Counted from the stretch's first letter, positions 1 through 6,403 are shown. The stretch is DNA of 11,143 nt from JASHVB01 sp049522565 (GCA_049522565.1 JBEKNT010000219.1:1-11143); one strand, 5' to 3'. Numbers and translations are program-made. The notes: a model not told the origin generated them from the sequence alone.

Positions 1-87
1 CCCCCTCCACTTGAGGGAGGGGGTTGGGGGGAGGGGTTGGAGCGGCATGAACCCCTCCCCCCAACCCCCTCCCTCAAGGGGAGGGGG
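1..87. repeat. Long G/C-tract palindromic repeat, copy 1 (between atpD and the expected atpC)
   Basis: Bases 1-38 and 50-87 are inverted copies of each other with one mismatch in 38, separated by an 11-base loop (39-49). Each arm is also self-complementary: a CCCCCTCC-type block faces a GGAGGGGG-type block around a short centre, so the whole can fold as one long hairpin or two small ones. This two-inverted-units layout is like REP/REPIN elements. The element lies 21 bases beyond the atpD stop in the direction of transcription and may run off the left edge. It has no T-run, so it is not a classic terminator. Copies 2 and 3 at 2458-2548 and 4823-4913 belong to the same family. Confidence 0.9.
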
Positions 88-108
88 AGTATCTCTCACT
101 CACTCGCT

Positions 109-1545
109 TTACGCGTTCGCCTTCAGCGACTCGCCCTTCTTCACCGCGTCCTCGATCGTGCCGACCATGTAGAACGCTGCCTCGGGCAAATGGTCGTACT
201 CGCCGGCGCAGATCGCCTTGAAGCTGCGCACCGTGTCGGCCACCGGCACGAAGATGCCGGGGAAGCCGGTGAACACCTCGGCCACGTGGAACGGCTGCGA
301 CAGGAAGCGCTGGATCTTGCGCGCTCGCGCCACCACCAGCTTGTCCTCTTCCGACAGCTCGTCCATGCCCAGAATGGCGATGATGTCCTGCAACGACTTG
401 TAGGTTTGCAGGATGCGCTGCGTCTCGCGCGCCACCTGGTAGTGCTCGTCGCCGACGATCCGCGGGTCCAGCGAACGCGACGTGGAGTCCAGCGGGTCCA
501 CCGCGGGATAGATGCCCAGCTCGGCGATCTGCCGCGACAACACCGTGGTGGCGTCCAGGTGCGCGAACGACGTGGCCGGCGCCGGGTCGGTCAGGTCGTC
601 GGCCGGCACGTAGATCGCCTGCACCGAGGTGATCGACCCCTTGTTGGTCGAGGTGATCCGCTCCTGCAACGCGCCCATGTCGGTGGCCAGCGTCGGCTGA
701 TACCCCACCGCCGAGGGAATACGCCCCAGCAGCGCCGAAACCTCAGCGCCAGCCTGGGTGAAACGGAAGATGTTGTCCACGAAGAACAACACGTCCTGGC
801 CTTCCTCGTCGCGGAAATATTCCGCCAGCGACAGCCCCGACAGCCCGACCCGGGCGCGCGCCCCCGGCGGCTCGTTCATCTGGCCGTACATCAGCGCCAC
901 CTTGGAGCCTTCGACGATCTTGTGGTTCGCGTCCATCTTGATGACGCCGGCATCGATCATCTCGTGATACAGGTCGTTACCCTCACGGGTGCGCTCGCCG
1001 ACGCCGGCGAATACCGACACGCCGCCATGCGCCTTGGCGATGTTGTTGATCAGTTCCTGGATGATGACGGTCTTGCCGACGCCGGCACCGCCGAACAACC
1101 CAACCTTGCCGCCCTTCAAATACGGCGCCAGCAGATCGACCACCTTGATGCCGGTCACCAGAATCTCGGCCGACGTCGCTTGCTCTTCGAACGACGGCGC
1201 CTCGCGATGAATCGGATACCGCTTCTTCGCATTCACCGGCCCCTGCTCGTCGATCGGCTCGCCGATCACGTTCAGGATACGGCCCAGCGTCTCCGGCCCG
1301 ACCGGCACGGTGATCGGTCCGCCGGTATCGACAACCTCCTGCCCGCGCACCAGGCCGTCGGTGCTGTCCATGGCGATGCAGCGCAGCGTGCGCTCGCCCA
1401 GCTCCTGCGCCACCTCCAGCACCAGCGTGTGGTCCGCGAGCTTGGTGTGCAGCGCGTTCTGGATGTACGGCAGCTCGCCATCGAACTGCACGTCCACCAC
1501 GGCACCCATCACCTGGGTCACGCGTCCGACGATGTTGCTTGCCAT
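109..1545 (-). CDS. atpD: F1 ATP synthase subunit beta
   Basis: This is the catalytic beta subunit of the F1 sector (three copies per complex), which makes or hydrolyses ATP on the cytoplasmic side of the membrane. The 478-residue product is full length. It has the Walker A loop GGAGVGKT at residues 152-159, GERTREGND at 183-191 with the expected catalytic glutamate at 184, the signature PAVDPLDSTS at 347-356, and the DELSEED regulatory loop at 395-401. The ATG at 1545 opens the conserved N-terminus (MASNIVGRVTQVMGAVVDVQ), with AAGAGGA nine bases upstream. The gene follows atpG by 22 bases and should be co-translated with it. Downstream comes palindromic repeat copy 1, after which atpC would be expected outside the window. 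No key residue is missing, and the identification is secure. Confidence 0.99.
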   Translation of the reverse strand: MASNIVGRVTQVMGAVVDVQFDGELPYIQNALHTKLADHTLVLEVAQELGERTLRCIAMDSTDGLVRGQEVVDTGGPITVPVGPETLGRILNVIGEPIDEQGPVNAKKRYPIHREAPSFEEQATSAEILVTGIKVVDLLAPYLKGGKVGLFGGAGVGKTVIIQELINNIAKAHGGVSVFAGVGERTREGNDLYHEMIDAGVIKMDANHKIVEGSKVALMYGQMNEPPGARARVGLSGLSLAEYFRDEEGQDVLFFVDNIFRFTQAGAEVSALLGRIPSAVGYQPTLATDMGALQERITSTNKGSITSVQAIYVPADDLTDPAPATSFAHLDATTVLSRQIAELGIYPAVDPLDSTSRSLDPRIVGDEHYQVARETQRILQTYKSLQDIIAILGMDELSEEDKLVVARARKIQRFLSQPFHVAEVFTGFPGIFVPVADTVRSFKAICAGEYDHLPEAAFYMVGTIEDAVKKGESLKANA

Positions 1546-1554
1546 ATGCCCCTG

Positions 1555-1561
1555 TCCTCTT
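1555..1561 (-). promoter_or_regulatory. Ribosome binding site of atpD
   Basis: On the minus strand AAGAGGA lies nine bases before the atpD ATG, inside the 22-base gap after the atpG stop. It supports the start at 1545. Confidence 0.6.
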
Positions 1562-1567
1562 GCGATC

Positions 1568-2446
1568 TCAGACCGCTTCCGCGCCCGAGATGATCTCGAT
1601 CAGTTCCTTGGTGATGTTGGCCTGGCGCGCGCGATTGTAGTTCAGCGTCAGGCGCTTGATCATGTCGCCGGCGTTGCGCGTCGCGCTGTCCATCGCGGTC
1701 ATCTGTGCCGCCTGGAACCCGGCGGAGCTCTCCAGCAACGCGCGATACACCTGGATCGCCAGCGCCTGCGGCAGCAGACGGGCGAGGATGGTCTCCTCGT
1801 CCGGCTCGAACTCGTACACCGCGCCGCCCAGATCCTCCGTCTCGCCCTCGGGCAGCGGCACCGGGATGATCTGTTGCTCTGTGACGACCTGCGAGATCAC
1901 CGAACGGAAGCGGTTGTAGATGATCGTGGCGCTGTCGATCTCGCCGGCATTCAGCATGTCGGTCACGCGCAGGGCGATCTCGTTGGCGTCGCCGAACTCG
2001 ACGCGCCGTTTGCCGACATAGTTGATGTCGCCGATCAGCCGGCTGGACAGCTCGCGGCGCAGGTAGTCGCGCCCCTTGCGGCCCACGGCGAGCAATTTGA
2101 CCGTCTTGCCTTCGGCTTCCAGCCGGCGGGCCACCGCGCGGGTGGCGCGGCCGATGCTGGAGTTGAACGCGCCGGCCAGGCCGCGGTCGGCGGTCACCGC
2201 GATCAGCAGGTGCGTCTGGTCCTTGCCGGTGCCGATCATCAGCGGCGGCGCAGTCGGCGAGCCGGCCACCGAGGCCGCCAGCGCGCGCAGCATGCGCTCC
2301 ATCCGCTCGGCATAGGGCCGCGCCGCTTCCGCCTGCGCCTGCGCGCGGCGCAGCTTCGACGCCGCCACCATCTTCATGGCCGAGGTGATCTTCTGCGTCG
2401 ATTTGACGCTGTTGATGCGGACGCGAAGGGCCTTCAGGTTAGGCAT
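1568..2446 (-). CDS. atpG: F1 ATP synthase subunit gamma
   Basis: This is the single-copy central shaft of F1 that couples proton-driven c-ring rotation to the catalytic sites. The 292-residue product is a normal length. It begins with the family's N-terminal helix (MPNLKALRVRINSVKSTQKI, then a methionine-rich TSAMKMVAASKLRRAQ stretch), carries TADRGLAGAFN at residues 85-95, and ends in the paired C-terminal helix with NYNRARQANITKELIEIISG at 269-288. The reading frame stays open upstream to 2512, but those 22 codons come from palindromic repeat copy 2 (they read as a PSPNPLLQGEGE-type string). The true start is the ATG at 2446, which has GGAGGAG seven bases or less upstream. The gap to atpA is 118 bases and is mostly repeat, unlike the tight junctions elsewhere in the operon. 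Confidence 0.98.
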   Translation of the reverse strand: MPNLKALRVRINSVKSTQKITSAMKMVAASKLRRAQAQAEAARPYAERMERMLRALAASVAGSPTAPPLMIGTGKDQTHLLIAVTADRGLAGAFNSSIGRATRAVARRLEAEGKTVKLLAVGRKGRDYLRRELSSRLIGDINYVGKRRVEFGDANEIALRVTDMLNAGEIDSATIIYNRFRSVISQVVTEQQIIPVPLPEGETEDLGGAVYEFEPDEETILARLLPQALAIQVYRALLESSAGFQAAQMTAMDSATRNAGDMIKRLTLNYNRARQANITKELIEIISGAEAV

Positions 2447-2452
2447 GTCAAA

Positions 2453-2459
2453 CTCCTCC
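2453..2459 (-). promoter_or_regulatory. Ribosome binding site of atpG, abutting the palindromic repeat
   Basis: On the minus strand GGAGGAG is followed by TTTGAC and the atpG ATG (six-base spacer). This Shine-Dalgarno sequence continues directly from the outer G-rich arm of repeat copy 2, whose stem ends at 2458. The repeat edge and the ribosome binding site therefore overlap by about two bases. If the stem forms in mRNA, it sits right at the binding site. Confidence 0.75.
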
Positions 2460-2548
2460 CCCTCCCCTTGTAGGAGGGGGTTGGGGGAAGGGGTCGCTGC
2501 GACCTGCACCAACCCCTCCCCCTGGCCCCCTCCCTCAAGGGGAGGGGG
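2458..2548. repeat. Long G/C-tract palindromic repeat, copy 2 (between atpA and atpG)
   Basis: Arms 2458-2494 and 2512-2548 are inverted copies with a few mismatches around a 17-base centre. The right arm (2511-2548) matches the right arm of copy 1 (50-87) at 35 of 38 positions, and the left arms match at 33 of 38. The element fills most of the 118-base atpA-atpG gap and would be transcribed in the atp mRNA. There it would place a long GC stem between the two reading frames, immediately before the atpG ribosome binding site. Read through in frame it gives the PLPPTPS/LKGRG-type string seen in over-extended start calls. Confidence 0.9.
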
Positions 2549-2564
2549 ACTGTTACTGCCACCA

Positions 2565-4097
2565 TCAACTGAAGCCCTTGGCGAAGTTGTCGAGGAACGC
2601 GATCAGCTTCTTCTCGGTCTCCGGCTTCAGCTCCAGGTCGGTGCGAATCGTCTCCAGGATCGTCGGGTCGCGCGACTTCATCTCGGACAGCAACTGCGCT
2701 TCGAATGCGCCGATCCGGCCGACATCGATCTTGTCCAGATACCCGCGCACCCCCGCGAAGATCGCCACCACCTGCTCTTCCACCGGCACCGGCTTGAACT
2801 GCGGCTGCTTCAGCAGCTCGGTCAGCCGCGACCCGCGCGCCAGCAACTGCTGCGTCGTGGCATCGAGGTCGGAGGCGAACTGCGCGAACGCCGCCATCTC
2901 GCGATACTGCGCCAGTTCCAGCTTGATGCGCCCGGCGACCTGCTTCATCGCCCGCACCTGCGCCGCCGAGCCCACCCGCGACACGGAAATGCCCACGTTC
3001 ACCGCCGGACGGATGCCGCGGAAGAACAGTTCGGTCTCCAGGAAGATCTGCCCGTCGGTAATGGAGATCACGTTGGTCGGGATGTACGCGGACACGTCGC
3101 CCGCCTGCGTCTCGATCACCGGCAGCGCGGTCAGCGATCCGGCGCCATGCTCGTCGCTCATTTTCGCGGCCCGCTCCAGCAGGCGCGAATGCAGGTAGAA
3201 CACGTCGCCCGGATAGGCCTCGCGGCCCGGCGGCCGGCGCAGCAGCAGCGACATCTGGCGATAGGCGACCGCCTGCTTCGACAGGTCGTCGTAGAAGATC
3301 ACCGCATGCCGGCCGTTGTCGCGGAAGAACTCGCCCATGGTGCAGCCGGTGTACGGCGCCAGGAACTGCATCGGCGCCGGATCGGACGCGGTGGCGGCGA
3401 CCACGATGGAGTATTCCATCGCGCCGTATTCCTCCAGCGTCTGCACCAACTGCGCGACGGTGGAGCGCTTCTGCCCGATCGCGACATAGATGCAATACAG
3501 CTTCTTCTTCTCGTCAGTCCCGGCGTTGATCGTCTTCTGGTTGATGATCGTGTCGATGATCACCGCGGTCTTGCCGGTCTGCCGGTCGCCGATGATCAGC
3601 TCGCGCTGACCGCGGCCGATCGGGATCAGCGCATCAATGGCCTTCAACCCGGTCTGCACCGGCTCGTGCACCGACTTGCGCGGGATGATGCCCGGCGCCT
3701 TCACCTCGACGCGGCCGCGCACCACGTCGGTCAGCGGCCCCTTGCCGTCGATCGGCGTGCCGAGCCCGTCGACCACGCGGCCGAGCAAGCCGTTGCCCAC
3801 CGGCACGTCCACGATCGACCCGGTCCGCGCGACCGTGTCGCCCTCGCGGATCTGCTTGTCGTCGCCGAAGATCACCACGCCGACATTGTCGGTTTCCAGG
3901 TTCAACGCCATGCCGCGCAGGCCGGCGCCGGGGAATTCGACCATCTCGCCGGCCATGCAGTTCTGCAGGCCGAACACGCGGGCGATGCCGTCGCCGACCG
4001 ACAGCACCTGGCCGGTCTCGGCGACATTGGCCTCGGTGTCGAACGCGGCGATCTGCTTGCGCAGGATCTCCGAGATCTCGGCGGGGCGGATCTCCAT
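2565..4097 (-). CDS. atpA: F1 ATP synthase subunit alpha
   Basis: This is the non-catalytic nucleotide-binding subunit of F1 (three copies), alternating with beta in the hexamer. The 510-residue product is full length. It carries MEIRPAEISEILRKQI at the N-terminus, the Walker A motif GDRQTGKT at 170-177, and SVSRVG at 371-376, with R374 in the position of the arginine finger that reaches into the neighbouring beta site. It ends with the usual helical C-terminal domain (FLDNFAKGFS). The ATG at 4097 lies one base after the atpH stop (TGA-T-ATG), with AAGGGAG nine bases upstream inside atpH, so translation is probably coupled to atpH. Downstream the transcript enters repeat copy 2 before atpG. 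The identification is secure. Confidence 0.99.
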   Translation of the reverse strand: MEIRPAEISEILRKQIAAFDTEANVAETGQVLSVGDGIARVFGLQNCMAGEMVEFPGAGLRGMALNLETDNVGVVIFGDDKQIREGDTVARTGSIVDVPVGNGLLGRVVDGLGTPIDGKGPLTDVVRGRVEVKAPGIIPRKSVHEPVQTGLKAIDALIPIGRGQRELIIGDRQTGKTAVIIDTIINQKTINAGTDEKKKLYCIYVAIGQKRSTVAQLVQTLEEYGAMEYSIVVAATASDPAPMQFLAPYTGCTMGEFFRDNGRHAVIFYDDLSKQAVAYRQMSLLLRRPPGREAYPGDVFYLHSRLLERAAKMSDEHGAGSLTALPVIETQAGDVSAYIPTNVISITDGQIFLETELFFRGIRPAVNVGISVSRVGSAAQVRAMKQVAGRIKLELAQYREMAAFAQFASDLDATTQQLLARGSRLTELLKQPQFKPVPVEEQVVAIFAGVRGYLDKIDVGRIGAFEAQLLSEMKSRDPTILETIRTDLELKPETEKKLIAFLDNFAKGFS

Positions 4098-4098
4098 A

Positions 4099-4668
4099 TC
4101 AGGCGGCTCCCTTCATGGCGAACTGCAAGCGCTGCAGCCGGGACTTCAAAGATGTATCGTACAGGCGGGCACCGATGCGCACGACGAGGCCGCCGAGCAA
4201 GTCGGGTTCCACCGATTCGTTGATGTTGACGTTGCCGTAGCCGGCCTCGATCAGCCGGGCGCGAAGCTGCTGGCGCTGCACGTCGTTCAGCGGATGCGCC
4301 GAGGCGACCTCTGCGGTGATGATGCCGCGGCGATCCGCCACCAGGTGGGCGAAGGCGCGCACGATGTCGCGCAGCGAGCGCAGCCGGCGGTTGGTCGTGA
4401 TGACGCCGACGAAATCGCGCACCGGCTTGCCGAAGCCTTCATGCTCCAGCACGGCGAGTGCCGCCTTGACCGCGGTGTTGACGTCGATCAGCGGGGATTC
4501 CAGCAGACGGCGGAAATCGGCGCTGGCGTCGATCAGCCGGCCGAGGTTTTCCATTTCGGCCACCACCTGGTCCAGCGCGTGGCTATCCTCCGCATGGGCG
4601 TACAACGCGGCAGCATAACGGTCGGCCATGCCGCCGCCGGATGCGATGATCGTGCCTTCTGAGGCCAC
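4099..4668 (-). CDS. atpH: F1 ATP synthase subunit delta (OSCP-type), GTG start
   Basis: This is the single-copy delta subunit, part of the peripheral stalk that holds the F1 hexamer against the membrane b subunits. The predicted 189-residue product has the N-terminal helical domain beginning RYAAALYAHAEDS (residues 17-29) and the C-terminal signature VEPDLLGGLVVRIGARLYDT (153-172). I chose the GTG at 4668 because the 13 codons before the internal ATG (VASEGTIIASGGG) look like the short N-terminal extension of alphaproteobacterial delta subunits, for example the SSEKTVVSGLADRYATALF-type start I recall from Rhodospirillum. The alternative is the ATG at 4629 (176 residues). Neither has a strong Shine-Dalgarno sequence; GGAA lies eight bases before the GTG. 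It is the first gene of the operon, with no F0 gene upstream. Confidence 0.93.
   Translation of the reverse strand: MASEGTIIASGGGMADRYAAALYAHAEDSHALDQVVAEMENLGRLIDASADFRRLLESPLIDVNTAVKAALAVLEHEGFGKPVRDFVGVITTNRRLRSLRDIVRAFAHLVADRRGIITAEVASAHPLNDVQRQQLRARLIEAGYGNVNINESVEPDLLGGLVVRIGARLYDTSLKSRLQRLQFAMKGAA
4107..4113 (-). promoter_or_regulatory. Ribosome binding site of atpA, inside the end of atpH
   Basis: AAGGGAG on the minus strand lies within the last codons of atpH, nine bases before the atpA ATG. Together with the one-base gap between stop and start, this indicates coupled translation of delta and alpha. Confidence 0.6.
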
Positions 4669-4729
4669 GCGTGTGGTTCCATATGTTGGGGCCGCGCGCG
4701 GACGCGGGCGTGGAGCGGGACCGGCGCCC

Positions 4730-4750
4730 CCTGCCTTCGCAAGGGGCAGG
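4730..4750. repeat. Small inverted repeat in the atpH leader
   Basis: CCTGCC (4730-4735) and GGCAGG (4745-4750) can pair around a nine-base loop. Neighbouring C-runs and G-runs offer competing pairings. It lies between the candidate operon promoter and the atpH start, so it would be in the 5' leader. No T-run follows it in either direction. A role as attenuator or stabiliser is only a possibility. Confidence 0.4.
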
Positions 4751-4766
4751 CCTGACCGGCGGCGCG

Positions 4767-4795
4767 CCTCTAGCATGGGGTCCGGGGTGTGGCAA
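4767..4795 (-). promoter_or_regulatory. Candidate promoter of the atpHAGD operon
   Basis: On the minus strand TTGCCA (4795-4790, five of six to the sigma-70 -35 consensus) is followed after exactly 17 bases by TAGAGG (4772-4767), preceded by TGC. Transcription would begin near 4760, giving a leader of about 90 bases before the atpH GTG. Repeat copy 3 lies just upstream of this promoter and would not be in the message. The -10 match is only partial (three of six), so this is a candidate only. Confidence 0.45.
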
Positions 4796-4822
4796 CACGC
4801 GGCGAGGCGCGCATTCCTCCCG

Positions 4823-4913
4823 CTCCCCTTGTGGGAAGGGGGTGGGGGAGGGGAGCATACCGCCAACGACCATGGCTGTACACACCCCTCCCGCCCCCCT
4901 CCCACAAGGAGAG
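4823..4913. repeat. Long G/C-tract palindromic repeat, copy 3 (atpH / ycgN-like divergent region)
   Basis: Arms 4823-4853 and 4885-4913 are imperfect inverted copies (CTCCCCTTGTGGGAAGGGGG-type against CCCCCCTCCCACAAGGAGAG-type) around a centre of about 31 bases. It is the most diverged of the three copies and has the longest loop. It occupies the middle of the 298-base region between the divergent atpH and ycgN-like genes. The rest of that region holds the atp promoter candidate on one side and a small inverted repeat before the ycgN-like start on the other. Confidence 0.85.
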
Positions 4914-4923
4914 GAGGCGTGTT

Positions 4924-4964
4924 CGACAGGGTGGCTATCCGCTCCACCCGGCTGTAGCCTGTCG
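4924..4964. promoter_or_regulatory. Nested inverted repeat directly upstream of the ycgN-like start
   Basis: CGACAGG (4924-4930) pairs with CCTGTCG (4958-4964), and inside it GGGTGG (4929-4934) pairs with CCACCC (4944-4949). The structure ends two bases before the ATG at 4967, in the place where a ribosome binding site would be. It could be a DNA operator or an mRNA stem covering the start. The sequence alone cannot separate these possibilities from chance. Confidence 0.35.
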
Positions 4965-4966
4965 TC

Positions 4967-5449
4967 ATGCCAGCGCAGCGCCCGTTCTGGAAGACCAAGC
5001 GGCTGGAGGAGATGACCGACGCCGAGTGGGAATCCCTCTGCGACGGCTGTGGCCGCTGCTGCCTGCACAAGCTGCGCGACGACGCCACCGAGGCACTGTC
5101 CTTCACCAATGTCGCCTGCCGCTTGCTCGATCTGCACACCTGCCAGTGCAGCGACTACGCCCATCGCCGCCGGCGGGTGCCCGACTGCGTCCGCCTGACC
5201 CCCGCGGAAGTGCGGGAGATCGACTGGCTGCCGCCCTCCTGCGCCTATCGCCGGCTCGCCGAGGGCAAGGACCTGGCCTGGTGGCACCCGCTGGTGTCCG
5301 GCGATCCGGAGACGGTGCACCAGGCCGGCGTCTCGGTGCGTGGCCGGGCGATCAGCGAGCGTCGTGCCGGACCGTTCGAACATCACCTCACCGATTGGCC
5401 GGGCCGCGCGCCGCGGCCGCGGCGTCCGCTGAAGGAGACCTCATCATGA
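4967..5449 (+). CDS. YcgN-family (UPF0260) cysteine-cluster protein
   Basis: The 160-residue product matches the YcgN/UPF0260 family, which carries the CxxCxxCC zinc- or iron-chelating domain (PF03692 type). Family hallmarks visible here are FWKTKRLEEMTDAEWESLCD near the N-terminus, the cluster CDGCGRCC at residues 25-32, further cysteines at 51, 59, 61, 74 and 92, and the block WWHPLVSGDPETVHQAGVSV (105-124). Nine cysteines in a small cytoplasmic protein imply metal binding, but the biochemical role of the family is not established as far as I know. The C-terminal 15 residues are Arg/Pro-rich and contain the ribosome binding site of the next gene. The stop overlaps the next start by four bases (ATGA), so the two genes are co-translated. 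No strong Shine-Dalgarno sequence precedes its own ATG. Confidence 0.93.
   Translation: MPAQRPFWKTKRLEEMTDAEWESLCDGCGRCCLHKLRDDATEALSFTNVACRLLDLHTCQCSDYAHRRRRVPDCVRLTPAEVREIDWLPPSCAYRRLAEGKDLAWWHPLVSGDPETVHQAGVSVRGRAISERRAGPFEHHLTDWPGRAPRPRRPLKETSS
5432..5437 (+). promoter_or_regulatory. Ribosome binding site of the DapA-family gene
   Basis: AAGGAG lies eight bases before the ATG at 5446 and eleven before a second ATG at 5449. This favours the first ATG, which also overlaps the upstream stop as ATGA. Confidence 0.7.
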
Positions 5450-6366
5450 TGCAGAATGCGCTGTTCGGGGGCGTCAACGCCGCCGTGCTGACGCCGATGA
5501 ACGCCGACCTGTCGGTCGACCTCGACCGCATGGCGGCGCATTGCCGCTGGTTGCTGGCGCATGGCTGCAACGGCCTGGCGGTGATGGGCACCACCGGCGA
5601 GGCCAACAGCCTGGGCATCAGCGAACGCATCGCGGTGCTGGAGGGGCTGACCGCGCGCGGCATCCCGGCGACGAAGATGCTGCCCGGCACCGGCACCACG
5701 GCGATCACCGACACCGTGCTGCTGACCCGCAAGGCCGCGGAACTGGGCTGCCGCGGCGCCCTGATGCTGCCGCCGTTCTATTACAAGAACCCGTCGGATG
5801 ACGGACTGCTGGCGTATTTCGGCGAGGTGATCCAGCGCGTCGGTGGCGACATCAAGCTGTACCTCTACAATTTCCCGCAGCAGTCCGCGATCCCGTTCAG
5901 CGTGGACTTTATTGCGCGGCTGTTGCAGGCCCACCCGGGCAAGGTGAAGGGCATCAAGGATTCCAGCGGCAACTACGAAAACGGCCTGGCCTATGTGGAG
6001 ACCTTCGCCCGCGAGGGGTTCGAGGTCTATGCCGGCGACGACACCCTGCTGCGTCCGCTGCTACAGAAGGGCGGCGCCGGCTGCATCACCGCCGCGTCCA
6101 ACGTGAATTGCGCGATCGCCGCCCAGGTCTATGCCAATTGGAACACCCCGGCGGGCGAGGCGCTGCACGCGACGCTGAGCGCCACGCGCAAGGCGGTGGT
6201 GTCGGTGCCGCTGATCCCCGGACTGAAGTCGCTGGTGGCGCGCAACACCGGCGACGCGCGCTGGCTCAACATCCGTCCGCCGCACCTGAAGCTGACCGAG
6301 GCGCAGCAGCAGGCGCTGTTCACCGCGTTCGACGCCTGCGGCATAGAACTGGCGAGGGCGGCATAG
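5446..6366 (+). CDS. DapA-superfamily aldolase/lyase, probably not a true dihydrodipicolinate synthase
   Basis: The 306-residue product is a (beta/alpha)8-barrel enzyme of the dihydrodipicolinate synthase/N-acetylneuraminate lyase superfamily, which forms a Schiff base with pyruvate or a related 2-oxo acid. The Schiff-base lysine is K171 (VKGIKDSSG), the proton-relay tyrosine is Y141 (LYNFP), and the GTTGE carboxylate loop is at 48-52. FYYKNP at 111-116 gives the second active-site tyrosine. In authentic DapA, an arginine five residues after the relay tyrosine (R138 in E. coli) binds the aspartate-semialdehyde carboxylate. Here that place is Q146 (YNFPQQS), so lysine biosynthesis is unlikely and the substrate is open. 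Sugar-acid aldolase, lyase or hydratase-aldolase activities occur in this superfamily. It is translated with the ycgN-like gene upstream and ends 11 bases before a hairpin. Confidence 0.93.
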   Translation: MMQNALFGGVNAAVLTPMNADLSVDLDRMAAHCRWLLAHGCNGLAVMGTTGEANSLGISERIAVLEGLTARGIPATKMLPGTGTTAITDTVLLTRKAAELGCRGALMLPPFYYKNPSDDGLLAYFGEVIQRVGGDIKLYLYNFPQQSAIPFSVDFIARLLQAHPGKVKGIKDSSGNYENGLAYVETFAREGFEVYAGDDTLLRPLLQKGGAGCITAASNVNCAIAAQVYANWNTPAGEALHATLSATRKAVVSVPLIPGLKSLVARNTGDARWLNIRPPHLKLTEAQQQALFTAFDACGIELARAA

Positions 6367-6377
6367 AGCCGCAGTAA

Positions 6378-6403
6378 ACCTCTCCCGCGGGAGCGGGAGA
6401 GGT
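6378..6403. repeat. Short perfect hairpin, copy A (ACCTCTCCCGC stem)
   Basis: ACCTCTCCCGC (6378-6388) and GCGGGAGAGGT (6393-6403) form a perfect 11-bp stem with a GGGA loop, starting 11 bases after the stop of the DapA-family gene. No T-run follows, so it is not a standard intrinsic terminator. It could still stabilise or slow the transcript end. The same stem recurs at 8198-8223, which marks it as a dispersed repeat. Confidence 0.8.

Noticed and set aside
37..1593. 518-codon plus-strand reading frame covering atpD
   Set aside because: It is antisense to a certain gene, has an Arg/His/Leu-rich shadow composition, and starts inside repeat copy 1 (PLPPTPSLKGRG-type string).
2376..4223. 615-codon plus-strand reading frame opposite atpA
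   Set aside because: It is longer than atpA itself but is a GC-rich shadow frame antisense to a conserved gene, with no recognisable domain and part of its length made from repeat copy 2.
1..4913. CRISPR array or G-rich satellite
   Set aside because: The three palindromes are thousands of bases apart with genes between them, so there is no regular spacing or spacer set.
4669..5139. Upstream extension of atpH to an in-frame start at 5139
   Set aside because: This part is read through repeat copy 3 and antisense to the ycgN-like gene; delta subunits are about 180-190 residues, and the conserved start lies at 4668 or 4629.
6378..6403. Intrinsic (rho-independent) terminator after the DapA-family gene
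   Set aside because: The stem is strong but no T-run follows on either strand, and the same hairpin recurs at 8198-8223, so it is better called a repeat.
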